This document shows positions 20,001 through 27,004 of a stretch of DNA of 64,000 bases, in pieces. Under the pieces are notes generated by a model that saw only the letters and a program-made list of their open reading frames with translations, was not told the origin of the DNA and searched no databases. Origin of the DNA: Omphiscola glabra. Lineage: Eukaryota > Mollusca > Gastropoda > Lymnaeidae. The number at the start of each line of letters is the position of its first letter. Within the stretch, counting starts at the first letter, position 1. The stretch lies in the NCBI GenBank assembly GCA_964017045.1, contig OZ024808.1, positions 1,575,666 to 1,639,665 of the forward strand, read 5' to 3'. The position numbers and the translations under genes are program-made.

Positions 20001-22936
20001 AACTGCAGCTAAAAGTGCAGTGAATCTACGACATCCAGGTCTAATTTCTTTGCTAAGTTTTAATGACCACCTCTCTTATTGAAGGAAATATTTCTCCAAC
20101 CAACTCCGATCGTTTTAATGCCAGAGTCAAAGAAATGTTTCCACACTCGCAGATTGCTAGAAGATTGTGAAGAAAAATTACAATGAAACAAGGGCAAACA
20201 TGAAAGTTTATCTTTCTAAGTTCCTTGTATCTAAAATCAGTTGCAATGGTAATTTCCAGTTGTCCAAAGAGCTGTTGGACAAATGCAAAAAGGCCACCAG
20301 GGATAGGCAGAAAACCTGAACTCTTAGTCTTAGCAGACTGTGTACAGATGTAAATAAAATGGATCTTCTGTCCTGTACTGAGTACTTACTGTATAAATCT
20401 GTATAATGTATATTTTCTCATTTTCTTTGTACTCTTCAAAGACAATAAAGGTAACTTTATATTTCTTTATTTATTTAAAAAGGCTTGTGCATTAGTTTAC
20501 AGATCTTAAACCAACTGTCCCCCCCGGTCGGCGCCCCCCCCCCCCACTTTCCCCCCGCATGCACCACCCCTACAGATTTTTTTTCTTGGCAGGTTGGCAG
20601 GTCTGGTTCAGAGTTATTACAGTCATTTGACTTTAAAAAGCATGTGGCGCCGATGAAATGCAATGATATCTTGTGACTTGAAATGAAAAAACCTAGGGTT
20701 CCCAAATTTTATATGATAAAAAATTGAAACAAAATAATAATATAAATATTACCATTCCCGTATTTATTGTTTTTTTTACACAAATATTTACCTTTGCCTA
20801 AGCCTAATTATAACTTTTATTTTTGGAAATATTATTATGCAGCTGTGAGCGCTGTTTGCATAGGATTAGTCATATTTCATAAAATGATAGCCAGATGTCG
20901 AACAATTAGGAATATCTGATTGTCAGGCGACAGACAGACAATGTGACAGTCTGACATCTGATAGAAGATGGAGAGCCTAAATCACTGGGGAAAAAACTAA
21001 AGTTAAAGTTTCTGTTTTGGCCGAAACAGAAATTAGGCCCAAAATTATCATATGGCATCTTTGGGTGCGGAAACCAAAACCCAAATTAGGTTTTCCTACT
21101 AATCATGATAGGTTGAAAATTCATAGGGGGGGGAGGTAGCTTTGAGCGTATCAGGGATAGGTTGAAAATTCATAGGGGGGGGGGAGGGAGCTTTGAGCGT
21201 ATCAGGGATAGGTTGAAAATTCTTAGGGGGGGGGGAGCTTTGAGCGTATCAGGGATAGGTTGAAAATTCATCGGGGGGGGGGGGGAGGTAGCTTTGAGCG
21301 TATCAGGGATAGGTTGAAAATTCATAGGGGGGGAGGTAGCTTTGAGCGTATCAGGGATAGGTTGAAAATTCATAGGGGGGGGGGTAGCTTTGAGCGTATC
21401 AGGGATAGGTTGAAAATTCATAGGGGGGGAGGTAGCTTTGAGCGTATCAGGGATAGGTTGAAAATTCATAGGGGGGGAGGTAGCTTTGAGCGTATCAGGG
21501 ATAGGTTGAAAATTCATAGTGGGGGGGGGGAGGTAGCTTTGAGCGTATCAGGGATAGGTTGAAAATTCATAGGGGGGGAGGTAGCTTTGAGCGTATCAGG
21601 GATAGGTTGAAAATTCATAGTGGGGGGGGGGGGGGAAGTAGCTTTGAGCGTATCAGGGATAGGTTGAAAATTCATAGTGGGGGGGGGAGGTAGCTTTGAG
21701 CGTATCAGGGATAGGTTGAAAATTCATAGTAAGGGGGGAGGTAGCTTTGAGCGTATCAAATATCAACTCAAATGTAGGTCTGTTAGAGGATGGGTAGAGG
21801 TTGAGATACAAGATTCTACAACAAACAAACGGACAGAATGTCCTAGGAAGACGCATGTTTCAAAAAGCTCTTAGGTCCCTATTTATTATTAATAAAATAG
21901 TAACACGGGTAAATATTGGGAAATATTGGGAACATTGGGAAATATTGGGAAATATTGGGAAACATTAAATGTCTAGATTTGAATTGAACATGCTTACAGT
22001 AGAGGACAAACACCATTTCTCTCCCCACCCCCATAAATGTATTAGTGCTTTTAATGGGCCTACAAATTTGGAATTTTAAAAAAAATCAAAATACTGAGAT
22101 AGTTTATGTTGTACATGGTAAATCTTGATACTAATTTTTGTTGTCTATATAGCCAGTAAATCTTGATACTAATTTTTGTTGTCTATATAGCCAGTAAATC
22201 TTTATACTAATTTTTGTTGTCTATATAGCCAGTAAATCTTGACACTTATTTTTGTTGTCTATATAGCCAGTGAATCTTGACACTTATTTTTGTTGTCTAT
22301 ATAGCCAGTATATCTTGACACTTATTTTTGTTGTCTATATAGCCAGTGAATCTTGACACTTATTTTTGTTGTCTATATAGCCAGTATATCTTGACACTTA
22401 TTTTTGTTGTCTATATAGCCAGTATATCTTGACACTTATTTTTGTTGTCTATATAGACAGTATATCTTGACACTTATTTTTGTTGTCTATATAGCCAGTA
22501 TATCTTGACACTTATTTTTGTTGTCTATATACTATATAGACAGTATATCTTGACACTGATTTTTGTTGTCAATATAGACAGTATATCTTGACACTTATTT
22601 GTGTAGTCTATATAGACAGTGCATCTTGACACTTATTTGTGTAGTCTTTATCATACTTTATGGACAGTACAACTTGACACTTCATCTTGTACATAGACAT
22701 TAAATATTTTTGTTTTATTTTTCCAGGGAACCAATGAAATCAATGAAACACTTACGAAGAAAATAAATGATGACCGAAGGATCCACCTGAGCCCATCCAA
22801 GGTCAAGGACACATTCTTTTTACGATTCGTTGCATGGGCCACAAAAACCCAGGTTTCTGATGTTAAATTTGCTTGGTCGGCTATACAAGAGCTGGCCGAC
22901 AGTTTGCTGTCCGATCCAAAGTGGAGCAGGAAATAA
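1976..22936 (+). CDS. Ddc: AADC/HDC-family PLP decarboxylase, gene 1 (exons 2-12; exon 1 lies before the window)
   Basis: Group II PLP-dependent amino-acid decarboxylase. Family members are cytosolic homodimers that turn L-DOPA, 5-HTP, tyrosine or histidine into the amine. Coding exons: 1976-2089, 2864-2983, 5428-5562, 6229-6372, 9514-9580, 9940-10034, 10798-10865, 12549-12648, 15164-15262, 18538-18639, 22727-22936; all are open and all introns are GT-AG. Landmarks numbered on the gene 2 protein: SPACTELD after exon 2, [14 protein letters not shown] (H192), [14 protein letters not shown] (D271), NPYKW (K303), NPIYL (Y332), IPLG, FFLRF and the stop. By memory of AADC and HDC, the Gly in IPLG is AADC-like (HDC has Ser), while LCATLGTT and VNPIYL look HDC-like, so the substrate is not settled. 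Odd features are IAFSY instead of IGFSW at the end of exon 2, R for H at 72, V for T at 82, and Y302. The symbol is a family-level assignment. Confidence 0.93.
2203..2545 (+). repeat. 26-bp minisatellite, gene 1 intron 2
   Basis: About 13 units of CTCCTGACTCTTAGAGACAT plus TACATT, with A/G variants. Confidence 0.95.
2690..2862 (+). repeat. 41-bp minisatellite running into the exon 3 acceptor (gene 1)
   Basis: About four units containing AACTTACATTTGAACCATC. The last unit ends ATGTTCCAG, which is the exon 3 splice acceptor. Gene 2 has about 34 units at the same place. Confidence 0.93.
2864..2983 (+). CDS. Ddc: Gene 1 exon 3 (residues 106-145)
   Basis: 40 codons, phase 0/0. It encodes [19 protein letters not shown] and GKGGGVIQ, all family hallmarks. 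The acceptor follows directly on a 41-bp array. The last 12 exon bases plus the GTGAGT donor are the seed of the 31-bp array that follows. Confidence 0.95.
2984..3655 (+). repeat. 31-bp minisatellite seeded by the exon 3 donor (gene 1)
   Basis: About 19 units of GTGTTATACAGGTAGGTTAG plus ATTAGGTAACA. GTGTTATACAG is the end of exon 3 and GTAGGT imitates the 5' splice site, so the intron starts with a row of near-copies of the exon-intron junction. Confidence 0.95.
3745..3955 (+). repeat. 34-bp minisatellite, gene 1 intron 3
   Basis: Six units of ATTGACGGTCTGATATTGTT plus AGTGTTTATACAAT. Confidence 0.95.
4356..5167 (+). repeat. 39-bp minisatellite, gene 1 intron 3
   Basis: About 21 units containing GCAATAACACTAGCTATGCC and TCTGAGTGTAGTTGTCATG. 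The unit length is a multiple of three, so long ORFs exist on both strands; the predicted 13-residue periodic proteins are artefacts. Gene 2 has a related 28-bp array at 52412. Confidence 0.95.
5168..5427 (+). repeat. Degenerate ~32-bp repeat up to the exon 4 acceptor (gene 1)
   Basis: About seven diverged units with GAACAAAAATATTGATATT. The last copy grades into ATATTGATG...TTTACAG, the acceptor. A diverged counterpart is at 52560-52851. Confidence 0.8.
5428..5562 (+). CDS. Ddc: Gene 1 exon 4 (residues 146-190)
   Basis: 45 codons, phase 0/0. [16 protein letters not shown] carries the PLP-phosphate-binding A148/S149 positions of AADC, and the exon ends KLVAYCSEE. The donor GTGAGTTATC begins a 40-bp array. 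Confidence 0.95.
5563..5725 (+). repeat. 40-bp minisatellite starting at the exon 4 donor (gene 1)
   Basis: Four units that each begin GTGAGTTATCTGGTATTAGA, the same string as the true 5' splice site of intron 4. Gene 2 has about nine units. Confidence 0.93.
5825..6035 (+). repeat. 22-bp minisatellite, gene 1 intron 4
   Basis: About ten units of GATGTGTAGTGACCTCATTT plus AT, with some CTTCTTT variants. Confidence 0.93.
6229..6372 (+). CDS. Ddc: Gene 1 exon 5 (residues 191-238)
   Basis: 48 codons, phase 0/0, acceptor CCCCAG. It begins AHSSVERA, where H192 is the residue that stacks on the PLP ring in AADC. It continues [14 protein letters not shown] and ends GLIPFF. The DDQGSLRG stretch looks closer to HDC than to AADC. 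Confidence 0.95.
7722..7827 (-). mobile_element. 3' tail of a family B non-LTR element
   Basis: A (TAA)n run, then AAAGTTCATTTGAAAAAATC, CGCTTCATCCCCAAAGGCTC and AAGCGCGGTACAAAAACAAA. The same tail ends the family B copies at 33747 and 59378. Confidence 0.8.
7831..8300 (-). repeat. 52-bp minisatellite made from an RT YADD box
   Basis: Nine units containing GTGTCATCAGCATATGATAG. On the minus strand this reads LSYADDTG, the reverse-transcriptase active-site motif, so each unit carries a copy of the catalytic box of family C. Confidence 0.88.
8508..9320 (-). repeat. 36-bp minisatellite expanded in frame inside an RT domain
   Basis: About 22 units. On the minus strand each reads [12 protein letters not shown], a copy of the RT segment [13 protein letters not shown] that lies at the array edge. 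The frame stays open through the array into [17 protein letters not shown], giving an ORF at 8441-9349. It is also open on the + strand because 36 is a multiple of three. Confidence 0.93.
9514..9580 (+). CDS. Ddc: Gene 1 exon 6 (residues 239-260 and first base of 261)
   Basis: 67 bases, ends in phase 1 before GTGAGT. It encodes [16 protein letters not shown] and ELGPI, with T246 of the PLP site. The split Cys codon is completed by exon 7. Confidence 0.93.
9780..9935. repeat. TAA-rich microsatellite, gene 1 intron 6
   Basis: Imperfect (TAATAA)n with ATATAAT interruptions, up to exon 7. Gene 2 intron 6 has a comparable stretch before its exon 7. Confidence 0.9.
9940..10034 (+). CDS. Ddc: Gene 1 exon 7 (residues 261-292)
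   Basis: 95 bases. It encodes [18 protein letters not shown] and [13 protein letters not shown]271 of HVDAA pairs with the PLP pyridine nitrogen in the family. The protein sequence is identical to gene 2 exon 7, the strongest conservation between the two copies. Confidence 0.95.
10132..10171. repeat. CA and CAA microsatellites
   Basis: (CA)n followed by (CAA)n in gene 1 intron 7. Confidence 0.95.
10172..10797. other. AT-rich intron 7 of gene 1, nothing recognised
   Basis: Single-copy AT-rich sequence. Only the last ~100 bases, before the exon 8 acceptor, resemble gene 2 intron 7, which is much shorter (255 bases against 763). Confidence 0.6.
10798..10865 (+). CDS. Ddc: Gene 1 exon 8 with the PLP lysine (residues 293-314)
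   Basis: 68 bases, ends in phase 2 (TG of a Trp codon). It encodes [19 protein letters not shown]. The PLP Schiff-base lysine K303 is the AAA at 10828-10830. The residue before it is Tyr (TAC, 10825-10827), where AADC has His and HDC has Ser. Confidence 0.94.
11285..11555 (+). repeat. 29-bp minisatellite, gene 1 intron 8
   Basis: About nine units of CTAAGATCAGGGACACTCTG plus ACCACCAAC. A related, shorter array is at 58490-58690 in gene 2. Confidence 0.94.
11987..12485. mobile_element. TTAA-flanked inverted-repeat element (491 bp) just before gene 1 exon 9
   Basis: TTAA, then CTCATTCCC at 11991, ending GGGAATGAG at 12481, then TTAA. GC-richer than its surroundings, with repeated GGACGCATTT/GTCGCATCCG motifs inside. 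TTAA target sites are typical of piggyBac-type transposition. Gene 2 has the flanking AAATAAATATAAAA sequence without the element. Confidence 0.85.
12549..12648 (+). CDS. Ddc: Gene 1 exon 9, catalytic loop (residues 315-348)
   Basis: 100 bases. The acceptor is CCCGAAG with a weak pyrimidine tract, and the first G completes Trp315. It encodes [19 protein letters not shown]. The mobile-loop tyrosine Y332 needed for decarboxylation in this family is present. An internal GGTGAGT at 12607-12613 is a possible cryptic donor. The upstream ATG at 12535 is intronic. Confidence 0.9.
12700..12782 (+). repeat. 22-bp minisatellite, left part (gene 1 intron 9)
   Basis: Units of GTGTGTTATGTGATGTGTGA. The array is interrupted by the family A element and resumes at 13660. 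Confidence 0.92.
12783..13661 (-). mobile_element. 5'-truncated non-LTR retrotransposon (family A) in gene 1 intron 9
   Basis: The minus-strand ORF 13630-13043 encodes the C-terminal end of an RT protein: [66 protein letters not shown] and [12 protein letters not shown]. This is the CR1/L2/jockey-like tail. The 3' end is ATT-rich at 12783-12800 preceded by TATATAGCGCGGTACCCCAG. It sits inside the 22-bp array; GTGTTAT occurs on both sides but is part of the array unit. Confidence 0.88.
13660..14150 (+). repeat. 22-bp minisatellite, right part (gene 1 intron 9)
   Basis: About 22 units of the same GTGTGTTATGTGATGTGTRA motif with small length variants. Confidence 0.94.
14420..14880 (+). repeat. 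37-bp minisatellite, gene 1 intron 9
   Basis: About 12 units containing AAGTCACTAACATGTGGTGC and TATATAGGTTTGTTTAT. Confidence 0.94.
14989..15163 (+). repeat. 19-bp minisatellite ending in the exon 10 acceptor (gene 1)
   Basis: About nine units of GTGTATTCACATTTAATTT. The last unit is followed by CCAG, forming the acceptor. Gene 2 has two units, both ending in CCAG. Confidence 0.94.
15164..15262 (+). CDS. Ddc: Gene 1 exon 10 (residues 349-381)
   Basis: 33 codons, phase 0/0. It encodes [16 protein letters not shown] and [13 protein letters not shown]. Gly after IPL matches AADC Gly354; vertebrate HDC has Ser there. The usual RRFRS reads TRFRS. The acceptor merges with a 19-bp array upstream. 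Confidence 0.94.
15320..15495 (+). repeat. 79-bp tandem duplication, gene 1 intron 10
   Basis: About 2.2 copies of a 79-bp unit starting GCAGATTAATGAAATAGAGC. Confidence 0.93.
15785..16605 (+). repeat. 30-bp minisatellite, gene 1 intron 10
   Basis: About 27 units containing GAAGGACATCTCCATACACA. Unit length 30 gives open frames on both strands (10-residue periods), which I read as artefacts. Gene 2 has a single copy of the motif near 61396-61430. Confidence 0.95.
16747..17684. mobile_element. hAT-like non-autonomous transposon, gene 1 intron 10
   Basis: Left end CAGGGGTCTGCAACCTATGG and right end, reversed, CAAGGGTCGTCAACCTTTTG. This terminal pattern is common in hAT (Charlie-like) elements. 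Flanks TGATAGGC and TGATAGAT are an imperfect 8-bp duplication. The interior has TGGCACG-type motifs and a 46-bp array (17150-17385, five units with GTGTCTGCAGACAATTGATT). No transposase ORF. Confidence 0.7.
17745..18274. mobile_element. Inverted-repeat element with GGGGCTGTCCA ends, gene 1 intron 10
   Basis: Left GGGGCTGTCCAAAAAGTGTG, right TACTTTATGGACAGCCCC. It contains poly-C runs and three 40-bp units (about 17995-18125). The related motif GCGTGACATACTTTATGGA recurs at 18398-18416 and at 61969-61986 in gene 2. Superfamily not assigned. Confidence 0.65.
18538..18639 (+). CDS. Ddc: Gene 1 exon 11 (residues 382-415)
   Basis: 34 codons, phase 0/0, acceptor TATCTAG and donor GTAATT. It encodes [17 protein letters not shown] and [13 protein letters not shown] from the C-terminal small domain. 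Confidence 0.94.
18725..19105 (+). repeat. 47-bp minisatellite, gene 1 intron 11
   Basis: About eight units containing GACTGACTTTGTTTGGTGGG and AGAACTCTCTGACCCAACCA. Gene 2 has one copy at about 62285-62335. Confidence 0.94.
19391..20605. mobile_element. DNA transposon with CAGACCTGCCAAC ends (1215 bp), gene 1 intron 11
   Basis: Left CAGACCTGCCAACCCTTCCG, right GGCAGGTTGGCAGGTCTG, with a perfect 6-bp duplication GTTCAG on both sides. No intact transposase; the interior ORFs are not recognised. The 163-bp element at 60659 has the same CAGACCTG start and also a 6-bp duplication. Confidence 0.78.
21105..21765 (+). repeat. G-rich ~48-bp minisatellite, gene 1 intron 11
   Basis: About 13 units with GTAGCTTTGAGCGTATCAGG and GATAGGTTGAAAATTCAT, separated by runs of 7-13 G that vary between units. 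The G runs are on the sense strand of the gene. Confidence 0.94.
21900..21965 (+). repeat. 10-bp tandem repeat
   Basis: About six copies of AATATTGGGA. Confidence 0.9.
22120..22665 (+). repeat. 38-bp minisatellite before the exon 12 acceptor (gene 1)
   Basis: About 14 units with TTGACACTTATTTTTGTTGT and CTATATAGCCAGTATATC. Each unit has a pyrimidine stretch followed by TATATAG, a fair imitation of a 3' splice site. Gene 2 has about two copies. Confidence 0.94.
22727..22936 (+). CDS. Ddc: Gene 1 exon 12 and stop (residues 416-484)
   Basis: 69 codons plus TAA. It encodes [32 protein letters not shown] and IQELADSLL, and ends PKWSRK. This is four residues longer than gene 2 because gene 2 stops right after PK. 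The Arg of FFLRF aligns with AADC Arg447. Confidence 0.95.
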   Translation, partial: GTNEINETLTKKINDDRRIHLSPSKVKDTFFLRFVAWATKTQVSDVKFAWSAIQELADSLLSDPKWSRK

Positions 22937-22999
22937 AAACAATTCAGTGCTTTTTAAAAACAAAATAAGCATCAAATGTTGACTTATTTATAGGGATTT

Positions 23000-23005
23000 A
23001 ATAAA
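23000..23005 (+). terminator. Candidate poly(A) signal of gene 1
   Basis: AATAAA 64 bases after the stop. A second AATAAA lies at 23129-23134. Gene 2 has AATAAA at a matching distance from its stop. Confidence 0.55.
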
Positions 23006-23009
23006 CCTC

Positions 23010-24384
23010 ACATTTTAAAATAAAAAGTCATAATGCGCTACTTTTCACCTGTTTTTGCCAAGTTTCAACATCTGAAAATCCAATTTTTACATATTTAACT
23101 GAATCAAGTTTTGGTGTATTGTATCCTCAATAAAAAAATTAGGATAAATTTCATCGCTCTTGTATTGTATAGTTAGGAAATAGGTAATTAGACATTTGTT
23201 AATTTATTTTTAAATCTGTGTATAAATATTTAAGTTTTATACACACTGGGTTTTTGAGAAATTTTTTTCTTGAAATTGTATAGGCCAACCCAAGCACATT
23301 TCAGGCCTCTGAACTATACAGAAAACAAATATCCTTAAAAAAATGAAGAGGATAAAACATGTCCACAACTGTCAAAAAATATATGCACCATTTTAAATAT
23401 CTTTGACTTGAACGGATTTTCATGTCCTGGCGTTGTCATTAAAACATTGCCCAACCTCTGCTCCACACCTGAATTATGTTATCGGTAAATTGTTAATACC
23501 AGGTTAAGAATTCTTATAGTTCAAGACGGATCTATGACCAAATCTAAATGATCACAAATTAAGTCATTATTGGCACTAAAGGAGTTCATGTATGGCTGAT
23601 GTCTAAGCTAGAACAATACTTGAGATGGCTTGTGTTTGTAAATTGTTTTAATTATAAAAAATTTTTTTTTTAAATATATGTGTTTATCTATGTGCTGCAA
23701 AAAACATTTACATGTATTTTGATCAATAACGAATCGTATATAATCTTATCTTATTATCCAAATTTCAAGTCTAAAAGTCTTGTGTTATTTAAGATCTAAG
23801 CTTTATCTCATGAACATTTCCCATGCACCTGAACTATATTTTGCACGAAATGGAAACACAATTATTCCCTTTTTTTAAAGAAAATCTTAACACATATTTG
23901 GTTACGCAGCTTTAATTTTATTTTTTAGTAATGAAATATTTTAAATATCTTTTTTGTTTTTTAAAGATTAAATTTAAATGTCCACGTTGGTAACATATTT
24001 TTGTTTTTTAAAAATGTCCACATTCTCATTCTTAAACATTTTTAATGTTTTATCACAAAGTATTCACAATAAACTTTATCTACAAAATCTTATGATCCCC
24101 ATAAATATGTGCCCATGTATGTCTCACCCTTACGTACACAACTACATATTTTTTGCATGGCCCTGAACTTTATTAAAATTCTAAAGTAGCCTACCAGCAG
24201 TTTTTTTTTTTTTTTTTCGACACATTGTTTTACATTTACATAATTAAAGGCATAATTCCATACAATGAAAGATTTTAGTTATTTTAATATTAAAAACTAT
24301 AACAAAATTCAAATGTGTCTAATAAATAGGTTTTGAGATATTGTCATCAAAATGAACCAATTGCAACTTTATATAGTTGACCCT
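23010..24384. other. 3' flank of gene 1, nothing recognised
   Basis: AT-rich single-copy sequence; no ORF of interest, no tRNA. Confidence 0.6.
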
Positions 24385-26338
24385 TCATGATACACGTGAT
24401 AGGCCGTGATGCATGTGATAAGCCATGATGCATGTGATAGGCCGTGATGCATGTGATAGGCCGTGATGCATGTGATAGGCCGTGATGCATGTGATAGGCC
24501 GTGATGCATGTGATAGGCCGTGATGCATGTGATAGGCCGTGATGCATGTGATAGGCCGTGATGCATGTGATAGGCCGTGATGCATGTGATAGGCCGTGAT
24601 GCATGTGATAAGCCATGATGCATGTGATAGGCCGTGATGCATGTGATAAGCCATGATGCATGTGATAGGCCGTGATGCATGTGATAAGCCATGATGCATG
24701 TGATAGGCCGTGATGCATGTGATAGGCCGTGATAGGCCGTGATGCATGTGATAGGCCGTGATGCATGTGATAGGCCGTGATGCATGTGATAAGCCGTGAT
24801 GCATGTGATAGGCCGTGATACATGTGATAGGCCATGATGCATGTGATAAGCCATGATGCATGTGATAGGCCGTGATGCATGTGATAGGCCGTGATGCATG
24901 TGATAAGCCATGATGCATGTGATAGGCCGTGATGCATGTGATAGGCCGTGATGCATGTGATAAGCCATGATGCATGTGATAGGCCGTGATGCATGTGATA
25001 GGCCGTGATGCATGTGATAAGCCATGATGCATGTGATAGGCCGTGATGCATGTGATAGGCCGTGATGCATGTGATAGGCCGTGATGCATGTGATAGGCCG
25101 TGATGCATGTGATAGGCCGTGATGCATGTGATAGGCCGTGATGCATGTGATAGGCCGTGATGCATGTGATAAGCCATGATGCATGTGATAGGCCGTGATG
25201 CATGTGATAAGCCATGATGCATGTGATAGGCCGTGATGCATGTGATAGGCCGTGATAGGCCGTGATGCATGTGATAGGCCGTGATGCATGTGATAGGCCG
25301 TGATGCATGTGATAAGCCGTGATGCATGTGATAGGCCGTGATACATGTGATAGGCCATGATGCATGTGATAAGCCATGATGCATGTGATAGGCCGTGATG
25401 CATGTGATAGGCCGTGATGCATGTGATAAGCCATGATGCATGTGATAGGCCGTGATGCATGTGATAGGCCGTGATGCATGTGATAAGCCATGATGCATGT
25501 GATAGGCCGTGATGCATGTGATAGGCCGTGATAGGCCGTGATGCATGTGATAGGCCGTGATGCATGTGATAGGCCGTGATGCATGTGATAAGCCGTGATG
25601 CATGTGATAGGCCGTGATACATGTGATAGGCCATGATGCATGTGATAAGCCATGATGCATGTGATAGGCCGTGATGCATGTGATAGGCCGTGATGCATGT
25701 GATAAGCCATGATGCATGTGATAGGCCGTGATGCATGTGATAGGCCGTGATGCATGTGATAAGCCATGATGCATGTGATAGGCCGTGATGCATGTGATAG
25801 GCCGTGATGCATGTGATAAGCCATGATGCATGTGATAGGCCGTGATGCATGTGATAGGCCGTGATGCATGTGATAGGCCGTGATGCATGTGATAGGCCGT
25901 GATGCATGTGATAGGCCGTGATGCATGTGATAGGCCGTGATGCATGTGATAGGCCGTGATGCATGTGATAGGCCGTGATGCATGTGATAAGCCATGATGC
26001 ATGTGATAGGCCGTGATGCATGTGATAGGCCGTGATGCATGTGATAGGCCGTGATGCATGTGATAAGCCGTGATGCATGTGATAGGCCGTGATACATGTG
26101 ATAGGCCATGATGCATGTGATAAGCCATGATGCATGTGATAGGCCGTGATGCATGTGATAGGCCGTGATGCATGTGATAAGCCATGATGCATGTGATAGG
26201 CCGTGATGCATGTGATAGGCCGTGATGCATGTGATAAGCCATGATGCATGTGATAGGCCGTGATGCATGTGATAGGCCGTGATGCATGTGATAAGCCATG
26301 ATGCATGTGATAGGCCGTGATGCATGTGATAGGCCGTT
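24385..26338 (-). repeat. 19-bp satellite-like array (left arm of an inverted pair)
   Basis: About 102 units of GATAGGCCGTGATGCATGT with AAGCCATG variants. Larger blocks repeat inside it (for example the GATAGGCCGTGATAGGCC deletion variant recurs near 24720, 25248 and 25525), so segments of several hundred bases have been duplicated. The unit has no stop in any minus frame, hence three overlapping ORFs of about 650 codons; these are artefacts. Confidence 0.97.
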
Positions 26339-26355
26339 ATACAATTGAAATGTCC

Positions 26356-26402
26356 CATTAGGAAATGGCATCAGCGGGCCGTCGAGCTTATTGCTCCTTA
26401 TG
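26356..26402. other. Hairpin fragment shared with the 36604-37343 element
   Basis: CATTAGGAAATGGCATCAGC, then GGGCCGTCGAGCTT, closing with TCCTTATG. The same 47-base segment forms the left end of the GC-rich element in gene 2 intron 1, where the ends CATTAGGA/TCCTAATG pair perfectly. Confidence 0.75.
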
Positions 26403-26690
26403 CCCTCCCCAAAGTACCACAGACACCGCCCCTAAGCCCCCAAAGTACCACAGACACCGCCCCTAAGCCCCCAAAGTACCACAGACACCACCCCTAAGCC
26501 CCCAAAGTACCACAGACACCGCCCCTAAGCCCCCAAAGTACCACAGACACCGCCCCTAAGCCCCCAAAGTACCACAGACACCGCCCCTAAGCCCCCAAAG
26601 TACCACAGACACCGCCCCTAAGCCCCCAAAGTACCACAGACACTGCCCTTAAGCCCCCAAAGTACCACAGACACCGCCCCTAAGCCCGAA
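26403..26690 (+). repeat. 31-bp minisatellite, intergenic
   Basis: About nine units with AAAGTACCACAGACACCGCC and CCTAAGCCCCC. Confidence 0.95.
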
Positions 26691-27004
26691 ACCTTGTAGA
26701 CTAGATCATAAACAATACCAATAGCGCTCGTCTGTCACTCCGTGAGTTAAATCTGGAATGGGAGTTTAAGAGGGGGGGGGGGGGGGAGATATGTCAATTG
26801 AGCCTCTATGAAATGTTGCGCGCCAAATATTGTGTTTTTTTGTGCGCAGCGGTGTGTCTTGTGTGCCAGTCTAGTTAATGAATTCTTGTCTCGCCATTAG
26901 TTTTGTGACATACTTTTATTGTGACGTAGTGTCTGCAGTCTGTATGTGGTGCACGTGAGAGACCGTTGTGGAAGAATGTTGTACTTTAGTCTCTTACATA
27001 GAGC
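26691..27004. other. Short intergenic stretch with a G run
   Basis: No gene seen. A homopolymer G run lies at about 26774-26787. Confidence 0.6.

Noticed and set aside
24347..26371. Three overlapping minus-strand ORFs of 645-674 codons
   Set aside because: They are one 19-bp repeat read in three frames; there is no non-repeat domain, and the inverted array at 29155 gives the same peptides on the other strand.
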